Below, piece after piece: positions 25,923 to 33,603 of a DNA stretch of 64,000 bases. The notes under the pieces are model-generated. The model ran no database searches. It saw only the letters and a program-made list of their open reading frames with translations, and was not told where the DNA came from. Location: positions 620,001 through 684,000 of the forward strand of contig NZ_LT670819.1 in NCBI RefSeq assembly GCF_900129855.1. The letters are read 5' to 3'. The translations under genes and the position numbers were made by a program. Origin of the DNA: Streptomyces sp. 3214.6. GTDB taxonomy: Bacteria; Actinomycetota; Actinomycetes; Streptomycetales; Streptomycetaceae. Each line of letters begins with the position of its first letter. Position 1 is the first letter of the stretch.

Positions 25923-26750
25923 ATGGACGGAACGATCGACGGATTCCGGTACGGGATGGTGACCCCGATCGCGGCCTATGTGATGGCCTGCTTAGGAGGA
26001 GCTCTGGGGCTGCGCTGCATCGTGCGGACGCTGCTCAACAACGATTCGTGGAAGCCGGGTTGGCTGGCCCTGGGGGCCGCTTCGATCGGCTGTGGCATCT
26101 GGACGATGCACTTCATCGCCATGATCGGCTTCCAGGTGGAGGAGACACGGATCGGCTACCACGTCGGTCTGACGGTGCTCAGCCTCGCCGTCGCGATCGC
26201 GGTGGTCGGCATCGGCGTGTTCATCGTGGGCTACCGGGGCGCCGGCCGCGGGTCACTGTCGCTCGCGGGCGTCGTCACCGGTCTCGGGGTCGCGGCCATG
26301 CACTACCTGGGCATGGCGGCGCTGCGGCTCAACGGGGACATCGACTACGCCCCGCCCACCGTGGCCCTGTCCGTGCTGATCGCCGTGGTCGCCGCGACGG
26401 CGGCCCTGTGGGCGGCCGTCACGATCCGCGGGTTTCTGCCGAGCCTCGGCGCCAGCCTGGTCATGGGCGTCGCCGTGTCCGGGATGCACTACACGGCGAT
26501 GGCCGCGGTCAGCGTCCATGTGCACGGCGCCACGTCGTCGTGGGCCGGCGACAGCCCGACCTCGCTGCTGCTGCCGATGCTGATCGGCCCGGTCATCTTC
26601 CTGTTGCTGGCCGGGGTGGTGGTGATGTTCGATCCGCTGCTCGTACTCGGCGACGGCGAGTGGAACCGGCCCGCCCGCGCGGGGCGGGCCGGTGCGGCGC
26701 AGGAGACGGTCAGCGGGCCTGCCGCCGGCCGATCGTGGAGCGATGGGTGA
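25923..26750 (+). CDS. MHYT-domain integral membrane sensor
   Basis: A 275-residue protein with seven predicted membrane segments. Three MHYT-type repeats are visible: WTMHFIAM, AAMHYLGMAAL and SGMHYTAMAAV. Such repeats are proposed to bind metal (copper) and sense a diatomic gas or light. Unlike many MHYT proteins it has no GGDEF/EAL or kinase output domain, only a short hydrophilic tail. GGAG lies 6 bases before the ATG at 25923. The signalling partner is unknown. Confidence 0.9.
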   Translation: MDGTIDGFRYGMVTPIAAYVMACLGGALGLRCIVRTLLNNDSWKPGWLALGAASIGCGIWTMHFIAMIGFQVEETRIGYHVGLTVLSLAVAIAVVGIGVFIVGYRGAGRGSLSLAGVVTGLGVAAMHYLGMAALRLNGDIDYAPPTVALSVLIAVVAATAALWAAVTIRGFLPSLGASLVMGVAVSGMHYTAMAAVSVHVHGATSSWAGDSPTSLLLPMLIGPVIFLLLAGVVVMFDPLLVLGDGEWNRPARAGRAGAAQETVSGPAAGRSWSDG

Positions 26751-26889
26751 GGGGTTCCCGCAGGCCGAGGTGGTCCCGCAGCAAGGTGCCGAGCAGGTGG
26801 TCGGGTGAGTGGGCGGCGCGGCGCCAGGCCGCGGGACGGGCGCCATCACCGTCGATATCGACGGCGAGCCGCAGGGCGGGGCCGGACAT
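26710..26889 (-). pseudogene. LLM flavin monooxygenase remnant with large internal deletion
   Basis: A 59-residue frame with the N-terminus of a DszA/NtaA-type LLM monooxygenase (LRLAVDIDGDGARPAAWRR) joined directly to what looks like its usual C-terminal end (TLLRDHLGLREPL). Family members have roughly 380-450 residues, so some 300-400 codons between are gone; the join is near 26795. GGGAGG seven bases before the ATG and an upstream leader peptide and promoter are still in place. The gene cannot encode a working flavoenzyme. The family match is from recognition of both end motifs. Confidence 0.65.
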
Positions 26890-26943
26890 GGTGGTGCCTC
26901 CCGAGGGCACGACGAGACGACCGGCCCGACGGGCCGGCGTGGG

Positions 26944-27018
26944 TCAGCGGCGTACGGAAGGACAGACGGCGGAGGCGGTGCGGCAGTAGTCGACATGCCG
27001 TCGGATGATCAGGCGCAT
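26944..27018 (-). CDS. Sulfur-type leader peptide (24 residues)
   Basis: A 24-codon frame containing RRHVDYCRTASAVC. Short peptides with this RRHVDxxRxASAxC pattern are annotated as putative leader peptides ahead of sulfur assimilation or organosulfur genes in Streptomyces. It lies 54 bases upstream of the LLM monooxygenase remnant on the same strand and is preceded by a promoter. In intact loci translation of the Cys codons is thought to sense cysteine supply; here its target gene is broken. Confidence 0.75.
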   Translation of the reverse strand: MRLIIRRHVDYCRTASAVCPSVRR

Positions 27019-27091
27019 GCCCGTGGCGACACCGTGTGGTGCCGTACGAGATACGCGCATCCGGGCCTGCCCCGTCCGGGACGGACTGCCT

Positions 27092-27122
27092 CAAGCTACG
27101 TGGTCGGCCCCGGAAAATGTCA
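27092..27122 (-). promoter_or_regulatory. Promoter of leader peptide/LLM unit
   Basis: On the minus strand a perfect -35 TTGACA (27122-27117) is followed after 19 bases by TAGCTT (27097-27092). It lies about 75 bases before the leader peptide start. Confidence 0.55.
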
Positions 27123-27213
27123 AGAGCAGTAGATGCCCGCGCATGGAGTCGGTCGGGGTGCGCCGGAGGGACGCGCGGGAGTACCCGCCCGTGGCCGTGC
27201 GTTGGATCATTGC

Positions 27214-27219
27214 TACGGT
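27214..27219 (+). promoter_or_regulatory. -10 element for leaderless phosphoesterase gene
   Basis: TACGGT (TANNNT) ends 6 bases before the GTG at 27226; no ribosome site lies between. Confidence 0.5.
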
Positions 27220-27225
27220 GCAGCG

Positions 27226-28731
27226 GTGTCTGACTCCTCACGCGATACCGCCGAAGGCGCCGGCTGGGGCGGCGCCGAACGCGGCGCCTACCAGCAGCTC
27301 ATGCCGGGCCGGGTCGAGAAGATCTCGTGGCTGAATCCCCGAACGCTGTGGGCCGCCCGCAACGGCGTGCTGGCCTCCTGGTTCGGCGACCCGACGGGCC
27401 GCACCCGCGGCCGCCTGGTGGCGCAGCGCGCGGCGGCCGGCGCCCCCGCCGACAAGGTGATCCGGCGTCAGGACCCGGACGACTTCTCCTTCATGGTCAT
27501 CGGCGACACCGGCGAGGGCGACGATCCCCAGTACGCCGTCGTGCCGGGCTTTCTGAGGGTCAGTCAGGGCACGTCGTTCGCCGTCGTCGCCAGTGACGTC
27601 ATCTACCCGGTCGGCAGCGCCGACGACTACGGCACCAAGTTCTTCCGCCCGTACCGCGACTACCGCGCCCCCATCTACGCGATACCGGGCAACCACGACT
27701 GGTACGAGGACCTCGGCGCGTTCATGCGGGTCTTCTGCGGCGACACCCCGCCCCTGCCCGCCGAGCCCGCGCCGCGCCTGCTCAGCCGGGCCTGGCTGCG
27801 GTCCCTGCTGTGGCACCGGCCGCGCCCGGGCGACGGTCAACGGCTTTCCGAAGCACGCGAGTTGAGGTCGACCCCGGTCCAACAGGCCGTGCAGCCGGGG
27901 CCGTACTGGGCGATCGACTCCGGGCCGGTGCGGATCATAGGGATCGACACCGGACTGCTGGGCACCCTCGACGCCGAACAGGGCGCGTGGCTGCGCGAGG
28001 TGTCCCGGGGGCCGCGGCCGAAGATCCTCATCACCGGCTCACCCCTGTACGTCGACGGCGAGCACCACCCGTGCCCCATCGAGGGCGGCGGCACCGTCGA
28101 CGACATCGTCAGCGCGCCCGAGCACCGCTACGTTGCGGCGATAGGCGGCGACATCCACAACTACCAGCGCTATCCGGTGCGGCTGGCGGACGGCCGGACC
28201 CTGCAGTACGTGGTCTCGGGCGGCGGGGGCGCCTTCATGCACGCCACGCACACCATCCCCCGGGTGTCCGTCGCCGGCGTCACCGAGCAGGACTTCCGCT
28301 GCTATCCGCTGCGCGGCGACTCCCTCGCCTTCTACAGCCGGCTCTACGGGCGCCGGCTGCGGCTGCGCCGCTTCTTCGCGCTCACCGAGGCGGAGGGCCA
28401 GGCGGTCGTCGCCGAGCGGCTGGGCATCGGGCCAACCCGGACGCCGGGCCCCGAGGTGCGGCTGACGCGGCGGATCCGGCTGATCGCCGGCCTGCTGGGC
28501 ACCGGGAGCCGCCCGGACCGCCGCAAACGGTTCCGGCTGCCCGTCCGCAAGATCTACACCCAGCTGTTCTCGCCGAGCTCGGCGACGTACAGCCCGCCGT
28601 TCTTCAAGTGCTTCCTGCGGCTGGACGTCACGCCGGAGTCGGTCCGGCTGCGCTGCTACGCGGCCACCGGCAATCTCGCGCAGGAACTGAACCCGCCGGT
28701 CGAGGACGAGGTCACCATCCCGCTGATCTGA
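27226..28731 (+). CDS. Metallophosphoesterase
   Basis: A 501-residue calcineurin-like phosphoesterase. Metal-site motifs: VIGDTGEGDD, VASDVIYPVGSADDY (where a GD..D/N is expected), IPGNHDWYED, GSPLYVDGEHH and GGDIHNYQRYP. It has no signal peptide. The C-terminal ~150 residues are basic and of unknown role. The start is a GTG 6 bases after a TANNNT box with no ribosome site, which suggests a leaderless mRNA. Substrate unknown. Confidence 0.88.
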   Translation: MSDSSRDTAEGAGWGGAERGAYQQLMPGRVEKISWLNPRTLWAARNGVLASWFGDPTGRTRGRLVAQRAAAGAPADKVIRRQDPDDFSFMVIGDTGEGDDPQYAVVPGFLRVSQGTSFAVVASDVIYPVGSADDYGTKFFRPYRDYRAPIYAIPGNHDWYEDLGAFMRVFCGDTPPLPAEPAPRLLSRAWLRSLLWHRPRPGDGQRLSEARELRSTPVQQAVQPGPYWAIDSGPVRIIGIDTGLLGTLDAEQGAWLREVSRGPRPKILITGSPLYVDGEHHPCPIEGGGTVDDIVSAPEHRYVAAIGGDIHNYQRYPVRLADGRTLQYVVSGGGGAFMHATHTIPRVSVAGVTEQDFRCYPLRGDSLAFYSRLYGRRLRLRRFFALTEAEGQAVVAERLGIGPTRTPGPEVRLTRRIRLIAGLLGTGSRPDRRKRFRLPVRKIYTQLFSPSSATYSPPFFKCFLRLDVTPESVRLRCYAATGNLAQELNPPVEDEVTIPLI

Positions 28732-28798
28732 TCACACGCATGCAATGTTCGCCTGACAGAATCGGGGCAGAACCGACGTCCGACCGCTGGAGGAGTCC

Positions 28799-29827
28799 GT
28801 GTCGCCGACCTCACGCCCCTTGCGCAAGCTGGGCTTCCTTACCATCGGACTGTTCGAAGGGGACGACCCCGGCCGGGGTCACGAGACCACCCTGGAGATC
28901 ATCGAGCTGGGCGAACGGCTCGGCTTCGACAGCGCCTGGGTGCGCCACCGCCACCTGCAGTACGGCATCTCCTCCCCCGTGGCCGTGCTGGCGGCGGCCT
29001 CGCAGCGCACCCGCCGGATCGAGCTCGGCACCGCGGTCATCCCGCTGGGCTGGGAGAACCCGCTGCGTCTCGCGGAGGACCTGGCGACGGTCGACGTCCT
29101 GTCCGGGGGCCGGCTCAACCCGGGGGTGAGCGTCGGCCCACCGATGCACTACGACCAGGTCAAGGAGGCCCTGTACCCGGACACGTCCGGCGCGGAGGAC
29201 TTCGGCTACGAGCGGGTGCGGCGACTGCTGGACTTCGTACGCGGCAAGTCCGCCACCGACTTCAGCGGGGTCGAGGGCTTCGAGGTGTTCTCCGACCGGG
29301 TGCAGCCGCACTCCCCGGGCCTCGGCCGCCGGCTGTGGTACGGCGGGGGCAGCCTGAGCTCGGCGCGGTGGGCCGGGGAGCACGGCATGAACTTCCTCAC
29401 CAGCAGCGTCGTCAAGGCCGAAGGGCCGGACGACACACGGGACTTCGCCGACATCCAGCTCTCCCACATCCGCGCCTTCCGCGCCGCCCACCCCGACGGC
29501 GCCTCGGCCCGCGTCTCCCAGGGCCTCGTGGTCATCCCCACCGACTCCGCCTCACCCGAACAGCGCGTGAAGTACGAGGAGTTCGTGGCCAAGCGGCTGC
29601 CCCGCACGACTTCCCCGCAGGGCCCGGCCCGGCTGCTGTTCGCCCCCGACCTGGTGGGCTCCTCGGACGAGATCGCCGAACGCCTGCACGCCCACGCCGC
29701 GTTCCGTGAGATCGACGAGGTCGCCTTCGCGCTGCCGTTCACCTTCGAGCACGAGGACTATGTGCAGATCCTGACCGACATGGCGACGAAGCTGGGTCCG
29801 GCGCTGGGCTGGCGGCGCTCCGGTTGA
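28799..29827 (+). CDS. LLM class flavin-dependent oxidoreductase
   Basis: A 342-residue bacterial-luciferase-like TIM-barrel protein. Characteristic segments: ERLGFDSAWVRHRHLQ, AAASQRTRRIELGTAVIPLGWENPLRLAEDLATVD and LSGGRLNPGVSVG, then WYGGGSLSSARWAGEHGMNFL. GGAGGAG precedes the GTG start. It is a different subfamily from the broken LLM gene at 26.7 kb. An aldo/keto reductase follows in the same direction after 59 bases. Substrate unknown; could use FMN or F420. Confidence 0.88.
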   Translation: MSPTSRPLRKLGFLTIGLFEGDDPGRGHETTLEIIELGERLGFDSAWVRHRHLQYGISSPVAVLAAASQRTRRIELGTAVIPLGWENPLRLAEDLATVDVLSGGRLNPGVSVGPPMHYDQVKEALYPDTSGAEDFGYERVRRLLDFVRGKSATDFSGVEGFEVFSDRVQPHSPGLGRRLWYGGGSLSSARWAGEHGMNFLTSSVVKAEGPDDTRDFADIQLSHIRAFRAAHPDGASARVSQGLVVIPTDSASPEQRVKYEEFVAKRLPRTTSPQGPARLLFAPDLVGSSDEIAERLHAHAAFREIDEVAFALPFTFEHEDYVQILTDMATKLGPALGWRRSG

Positions 29828-29886
29828 TCGATGCACCCCCTGTCCCCGAGGCTGGAAGGACGACACAGTCGAGGGAAGGCCCCATC

Positions 29887-30717
29887 GTGATCAACATCCC
29901 GGAGCACCCGCTCAACGACGGCATGAAGCTCCCGGCCCTGGGCCTGGGTACCTGGCCGATGGACGACGCCCAGGCGGAGGAGGCGGTGGCCGGGGCGCTC
30001 GGCCTGGGCTACCGGCTGCTCGACACGGCGACGAACTACCGCAACGAGAGCGGGGTCGGCCGCGGGGTGGCCCGGAGCGGGGTGGCGCGCGAGGAGATCG
30101 TGGTGACCACGAAGCTGCCCGGCCGTCATCACGGCTACGAGGAGACCCTCGCCTCCTTCGAGGAGTCCCGGCAGCGGCTGGGTCTCGCCTACGTGGACCT
30201 GTATCTGATCCACTGGCCGCTGCCCCGGGTCGACAAGTACGTCGACTCCTGGCGGGCCATGATCAAGCTGCGCGAGGACGGCCTGGTCCGCTCGATCGGC
30301 GTCTCCAACTTCACCGCCGAGCACATCGAACGGTTGGAGAAGGAGACGGGCGTGCTGCCCTCCGTCAACCAGATCGAGCTGCACCCGCTCTTCCCGCAGG
30401 ACGCGCTGCGCGCCGTCCACCAGGCCAAGGGCGTCCGCACGCAGAGCTGGAGCCCGCTGGGCCGTGGCTCGGCGCTCCTGGACGATCCGGCCGTCGTCGC
30501 CGTCGCCGAGGCGCTGGGCGTGACTCCGGCCCAGGTCGTGCTGCGCTGGCACCTCCAGCTCGGCGCGGTCCCCCTTCCGAAGTCGTCGAGCCCCGAGCGG
30601 CAGCGCGCCAACCTCGATGTCTTCGGCTTCGAACTCGGCCCGGCGCAGATGGCGGCGATCGCGGACCGGGTGCCGGAGCGCCTGGGCGGGGATCCCGAGG
30701 TGCACGAGGAGTTCTGA
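29887..30717 (+). CDS. Aldo/keto reductase
   Basis: A 276-residue NADPH-dependent AKR. The catalytic tetrad is complete: Asp46 and Tyr51 in LLDTATNYRNE, Lys76 in TTKLPG and His109 in LIHWP. The nucleotide-binding end is PLPKSSSPERQRAN. GGGAAGG lies 7 bases before the GTG. Probably co-transcribed with the LLM oxidoreductase upstream. Confidence 0.93.
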   Translation: MINIPEHPLNDGMKLPALGLGTWPMDDAQAEEAVAGALGLGYRLLDTATNYRNESGVGRGVARSGVAREEIVVTTKLPGRHHGYEETLASFEESRQRLGLAYVDLYLIHWPLPRVDKYVDSWRAMIKLREDGLVRSIGVSNFTAEHIERLEKETGVLPSVNQIELHPLFPQDALRAVHQAKGVRTQSWSPLGRGSALLDDPAVVAVAEALGVTPAQVVLRWHLQLGAVPLPKSSSPERQRANLDVFGFELGPAQMAAIADRVPERLGGDPEVHEEF

Positions 30718-30732
30718 GCGGCGTCTTTCCGG

Positions 30733-31383
30733 TCAGCCGGTGAGTCCGGCGTCGCGGGCCAGCAGGGCGGCCTGGACGCGGTTGGTGACTTCCAGCGCGG
30801 CCAGGATGCGGCTGACGTGGGCCTTGACGGTGCTCTCCCGCATGGCGAGGCGGGTGGCGATGTCGGCGTTGGTGTCGCCCCGGGCGAGAAGGGCGAGCAC
30901 GTCGCGTTCACGGGGGGTGAGCCGGTCGAGGCGGGCCTGGGCGGCGGTGGCCCGGGGCTGGTCGGCCGCGTGGTAGCGGTCGATGAGGCGACGGGCCGCG
31001 GTGGGGTGGAGCATCGCCGAGCCGGCGGCCACCAGATGGACGGCGCGCAGGATCTCGGCCGGGTCGGTGTCCTTGAGCAGGAACCCGTCGGCTCCGGCGG
31101 CGAGGGCGTCGTAGACGTACTCGTCGAGGTCGAAGGTGGTCAGCGTGATCACCTTCGGCGGGGGGAGCAGGGCTCGCAGCCGGGTGGTGGCGGTGATGCC
31201 GTCCATACGGGGCATGCGCACATCGACGAGGGCCACGTCGACGCGGTGCGCGGTGGCCTGGGCGACGGCCTGGAGGCCGTCGGCGGCCTGGGCGACCACC
31301 TCGATGCCCGGATCGCCGTCGAGGAGGTCGGCCAGGCCCAGGCGGACCAGGGCGTCGTCGTCGACGATCATGGTGCGGATCAT
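30733..31383 (-). CDS. NarL/LuxR-type response regulator
   Basis: A 216-residue two-domain regulator. The receiver has the acidic pair DDD (residues 8-10), phospho-acceptor Asp54 (VDVRMPRMDG) and the conserved Lys in FLLKD. The LuxR HTH follows (LTPRERDVLALLARGDTNADIATRL, STVKAHVSRIL). Its ATG overlaps the stop of the kinase gene (ATGA). Since that kinase is frameshifted, this regulator may be an orphan or be phosphorylated by another source. Confidence 0.93.
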   Translation of the reverse strand: MIRTMIVDDDALVRLGLADLLDGDPGIEVVAQAADGLQAVAQATAHRVDVALVDVRMPRMDGITATTRLRALLPPPKVITLTTFDLDEYVYDALAAGADGFLLKDTDPAEILRAVHLVAAGSAMLHPTAARRLIDRYHAADQPRATAAQARLDRLTPRERDVLALLARGDTNADIATRLAMRESTVKAHVSRILAALEVTNRVQAALLARDAGLTG

Positions 31384-32527
31384 GAGCGGGCGCCGTTCTC
31401 TGCGTTGCCGGTGGGATGGTGGATGCGGGCGGCCAGTCGCCAGGCGCCCGCCCCGGCAGGGCCGGCGGTCACCTCACCGCCGAGGGCGGTGACGCGTTCG
31501 CGCAGACCGATGAGCCCATAGCCGGAGCCGACGGTGTCCGCACGGTGTGTGCCGGAGGGATTGGTGACCTCGACGACGGTGTCCGGCGGCCGGTAGCCGA
31601 CGCGGACGGTCACCTCGGCCCCCTCGGCGTGCTTGCGGACGTTGGTCAGCGCTCCTGGACGATGCGGTACACCGCCAGCCGGTGGGTGGTGGGAGCCTGC
31701 TCGGGTTCGCCGTCCGTGATCAGCTCGACGCGCTGCCCGGCGGAGCGCGCCACGTCGACCAGTTCCCGCACGTCCCTCACGGCGGGTGTGAGCGCGGAAC
31801 CCGGCTGCGTGGCGTCGGGGTCGCGCAGGGCGCCGACCACGTCCCGCAGGTCGGCCAGGGCTTCGACGGACGCGGTGCGCAGCAGACCGAGGCGTTCGAC
31901 GACCGGTGCGGGCAGGGTGGCGCTCCTGGTGGCGAGGACACCGGTGTGCAGGGCGATCAGGCTCAGCCGGTGGGCCAGCACATCGTGCATCTCGGTGGAG
32001 ATACGGGACCGCTCCGCGGCCCGGGCCGCCTCTTCGCGCAGCTGCGCCTCCACGCGCAGATGTTCGACGTCCGAGGCCAGCGCCTGGATCAGGCGTCGCC
32101 TGTTGCCCAGCCAGAGGCCGACGAGCACAGCCAGCAGCGGCACCAGCAGAGCCGACGCATAGGTCTGTGCCGTCCACAGCCGGGTGTCCGGGTAGCTGAG
32201 CAGGTTGGCGCCCAGCGCGGCCAGGGCGCATCCCACGGCCAGCCGCGCCCGCAGGACCACCGCCAGGTCGAACAGGGCGATGCCCAGCAGCGGCAGCAGC
32301 GGCCATCCCCACCAGGCGGTGGCCACGGTGACCAGCAGCGGGGCGGCCGGCCACCGCCACCGGGGCACGACCAGAGCCGCTCCGCACAGCACGGCGGCGA
32401 CGGTCACGGGGACTTGGTGACGGCCGTTCTCGACCGACGTCACGTTCAGCGCGGCGGCGGCCACACACACGGCCACCAGGGTCACGCGCCCGTAGGCAGC
32501 CCAGGTCCGGTGCTCTCTCCCGCTCAC
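31380..32527 (-). pseudogene. Sensor histidine kinase, frameshifted
   Basis: NarX/DesK-type kinase with several N-terminal membrane helices, a HisKA_3 region (RISTEMHDVLAHRLS, His181) and then a break. The frame runs 32527 to 31646 and stops right after VYRIVQER. The next frame continues at once with ALTNVRKHAEG (the N-box) and ends with GLIGLRERV (G-box) and the C-terminus at 31380. Adding one G between GAG and CGC near 31652 restores QEALTNV. As sequenced, the product keeps the phospho-acceptor but loses the ATP-binding domain. A sequencing error would give the same picture. Confidence 0.85.
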
Positions 32528-32646
32528 CCCGGCAATCCTAGGCAGGTCCTCCTGCCGCTCCCTCCGACGAACTGCTCGCCGCGCCCCCTACTTTCGTCGG
32601 GGCCGGCCGCCGCACAACGGCTGATCCGATGCCGGACGCCGTTTTC

Positions 32647-32652
32647 TAGCGT
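32647..32652 (+). promoter_or_regulatory. -10 element for small leaderless gene
   Basis: TAGCGT (TANNNT) ends 7 bases before the ATG at 32660. Confidence 0.4.
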
Positions 32653-32659
32653 CGAAATC

Positions 32660-32899
32660 ATGAACGACTGGACGACCTCTCGTGCCCGTGTCCTGGCGCA
32701 GCGCCGCGCCGAAGGCCTGATCCACCTGATCGACACGGCCCGCGAGCCGCAGCTCATGGCCGGCTGTCGCGCCCGCCGCGCCGCCGGCCGCCGCACCGCC
32801 GGGGCCGGTCATCTGCCGCGGGTGCACGGCCGGCGCCCGCGGCGCCCTGCTGTCGCCCCGCCCGGTACACAGCACGCGGCGGACGGAACGCGGCGGTGA
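32660..32899 (+). CDS. Hypothetical basic protein, 79 residues
   Basis: Starts MNDWTTSRARVLAQRRAEGL; the first ~35 residues look like a helix, the rest is Arg/Pro/Ala-rich. It has a leaderless-type -10 box and its stop overlaps the DedA start by 4 bases (GTGA), both signs of a real gene. No family recognised. Confidence 0.5.
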   Translation: MNDWTTSRARVLAQRRAEGLIHLIDTAREPQLMAGCRARRAAGRRTAGAGHLPRVHGRRPRRPAVAPPGTQHAADGTRR

Positions 32900-33603
32900 A
32901 CGCGCTGTCCGACATCCTCGGCCACCTCCCTCCGGCCGCCGCCTACGCGGTGGTGGCCCTGGCCGTGCTGGCCGAGTCGGTCCTCCTGGTCGGCGCCTTC
33001 ATCCCGACGCTCACCCTGCTGCTGACCGCGGGCGCACTGGCCCGCACCGGCCACATCGGCCTTCCCCCTGTCGTCGCCGCCGCGGCCGGCGCCGTGGTGG
33101 CGGGCGACTTCCTCGCCCATCGCACGGGCGCACTCCTCGGTGATCAACTGTGAGCGGGCACCGTGGGCCGGCGCATCCCCGGCACCGCCTGGCAGCGGGC
33201 CGAGACCCTGATGACGCGCCACGGCGGCCGGGCCGTCCTCCTGGCCCGTTTCCTGCCCGTGGTCCGCACGCTCGCCCCCCATTTCGCGGGCGCCACCCGG
33301 CTGCCCTACCGCCGCATCGCCCCTTACAGCGTCGCCGCCGCCGGTCTGTGGGCGGCGGCCGAAGCCGGCGTCGGCTACGCCGCGGCGACGTCTCTTCAGC
33401 GGATCCTCACCCTGGGCGGCCCCGCCGTGGCCCTGGTCGTCCTGTCGGTGATCGGGGCGTCGCTCCTGCGGCGTCGCTCCGTCCTGCGCGCACGCCGCGC
33501 CGCGCCCGCCCGGCCCTGCGTGCCGCTCACTGCCGCTCCAGCGACTGCTCCGCCCAGATCGTCTTGCCCCGGCCCGTCTGCCGGCTGCCCCAGCGCTGGG
33601 TGA
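32896..33603 (+). pseudogene. DedA-family membrane protein with internal stop
   Basis: A DedA (SNARE-associated) membrane protein broken by one in-frame TGA at 33151-33153 (codon 86). The frame before (AESVLLVGAFIPT, GDFLAHRTGALLGDQL) and after (GRRIPGTAWQRAETLMTRHGG, LARFLPVVRTLAPHFAG) is unshifted and matches the family on both sides; the site usually holds an Arg, so CGA to TGA is the simplest change. The C-terminal tail overlaps the convergent phosphatase gene by 77 bp and looks non-native. Internal re-start at GTG 33160/33163 would give only the second half. Confidence 0.85.

Noticed and set aside
26253..26996. Minus-strand frame over the MHYT gene and the LLM remnant
   Set aside because: Different frame from the leader peptide and LLM remnant; no conserved motif.
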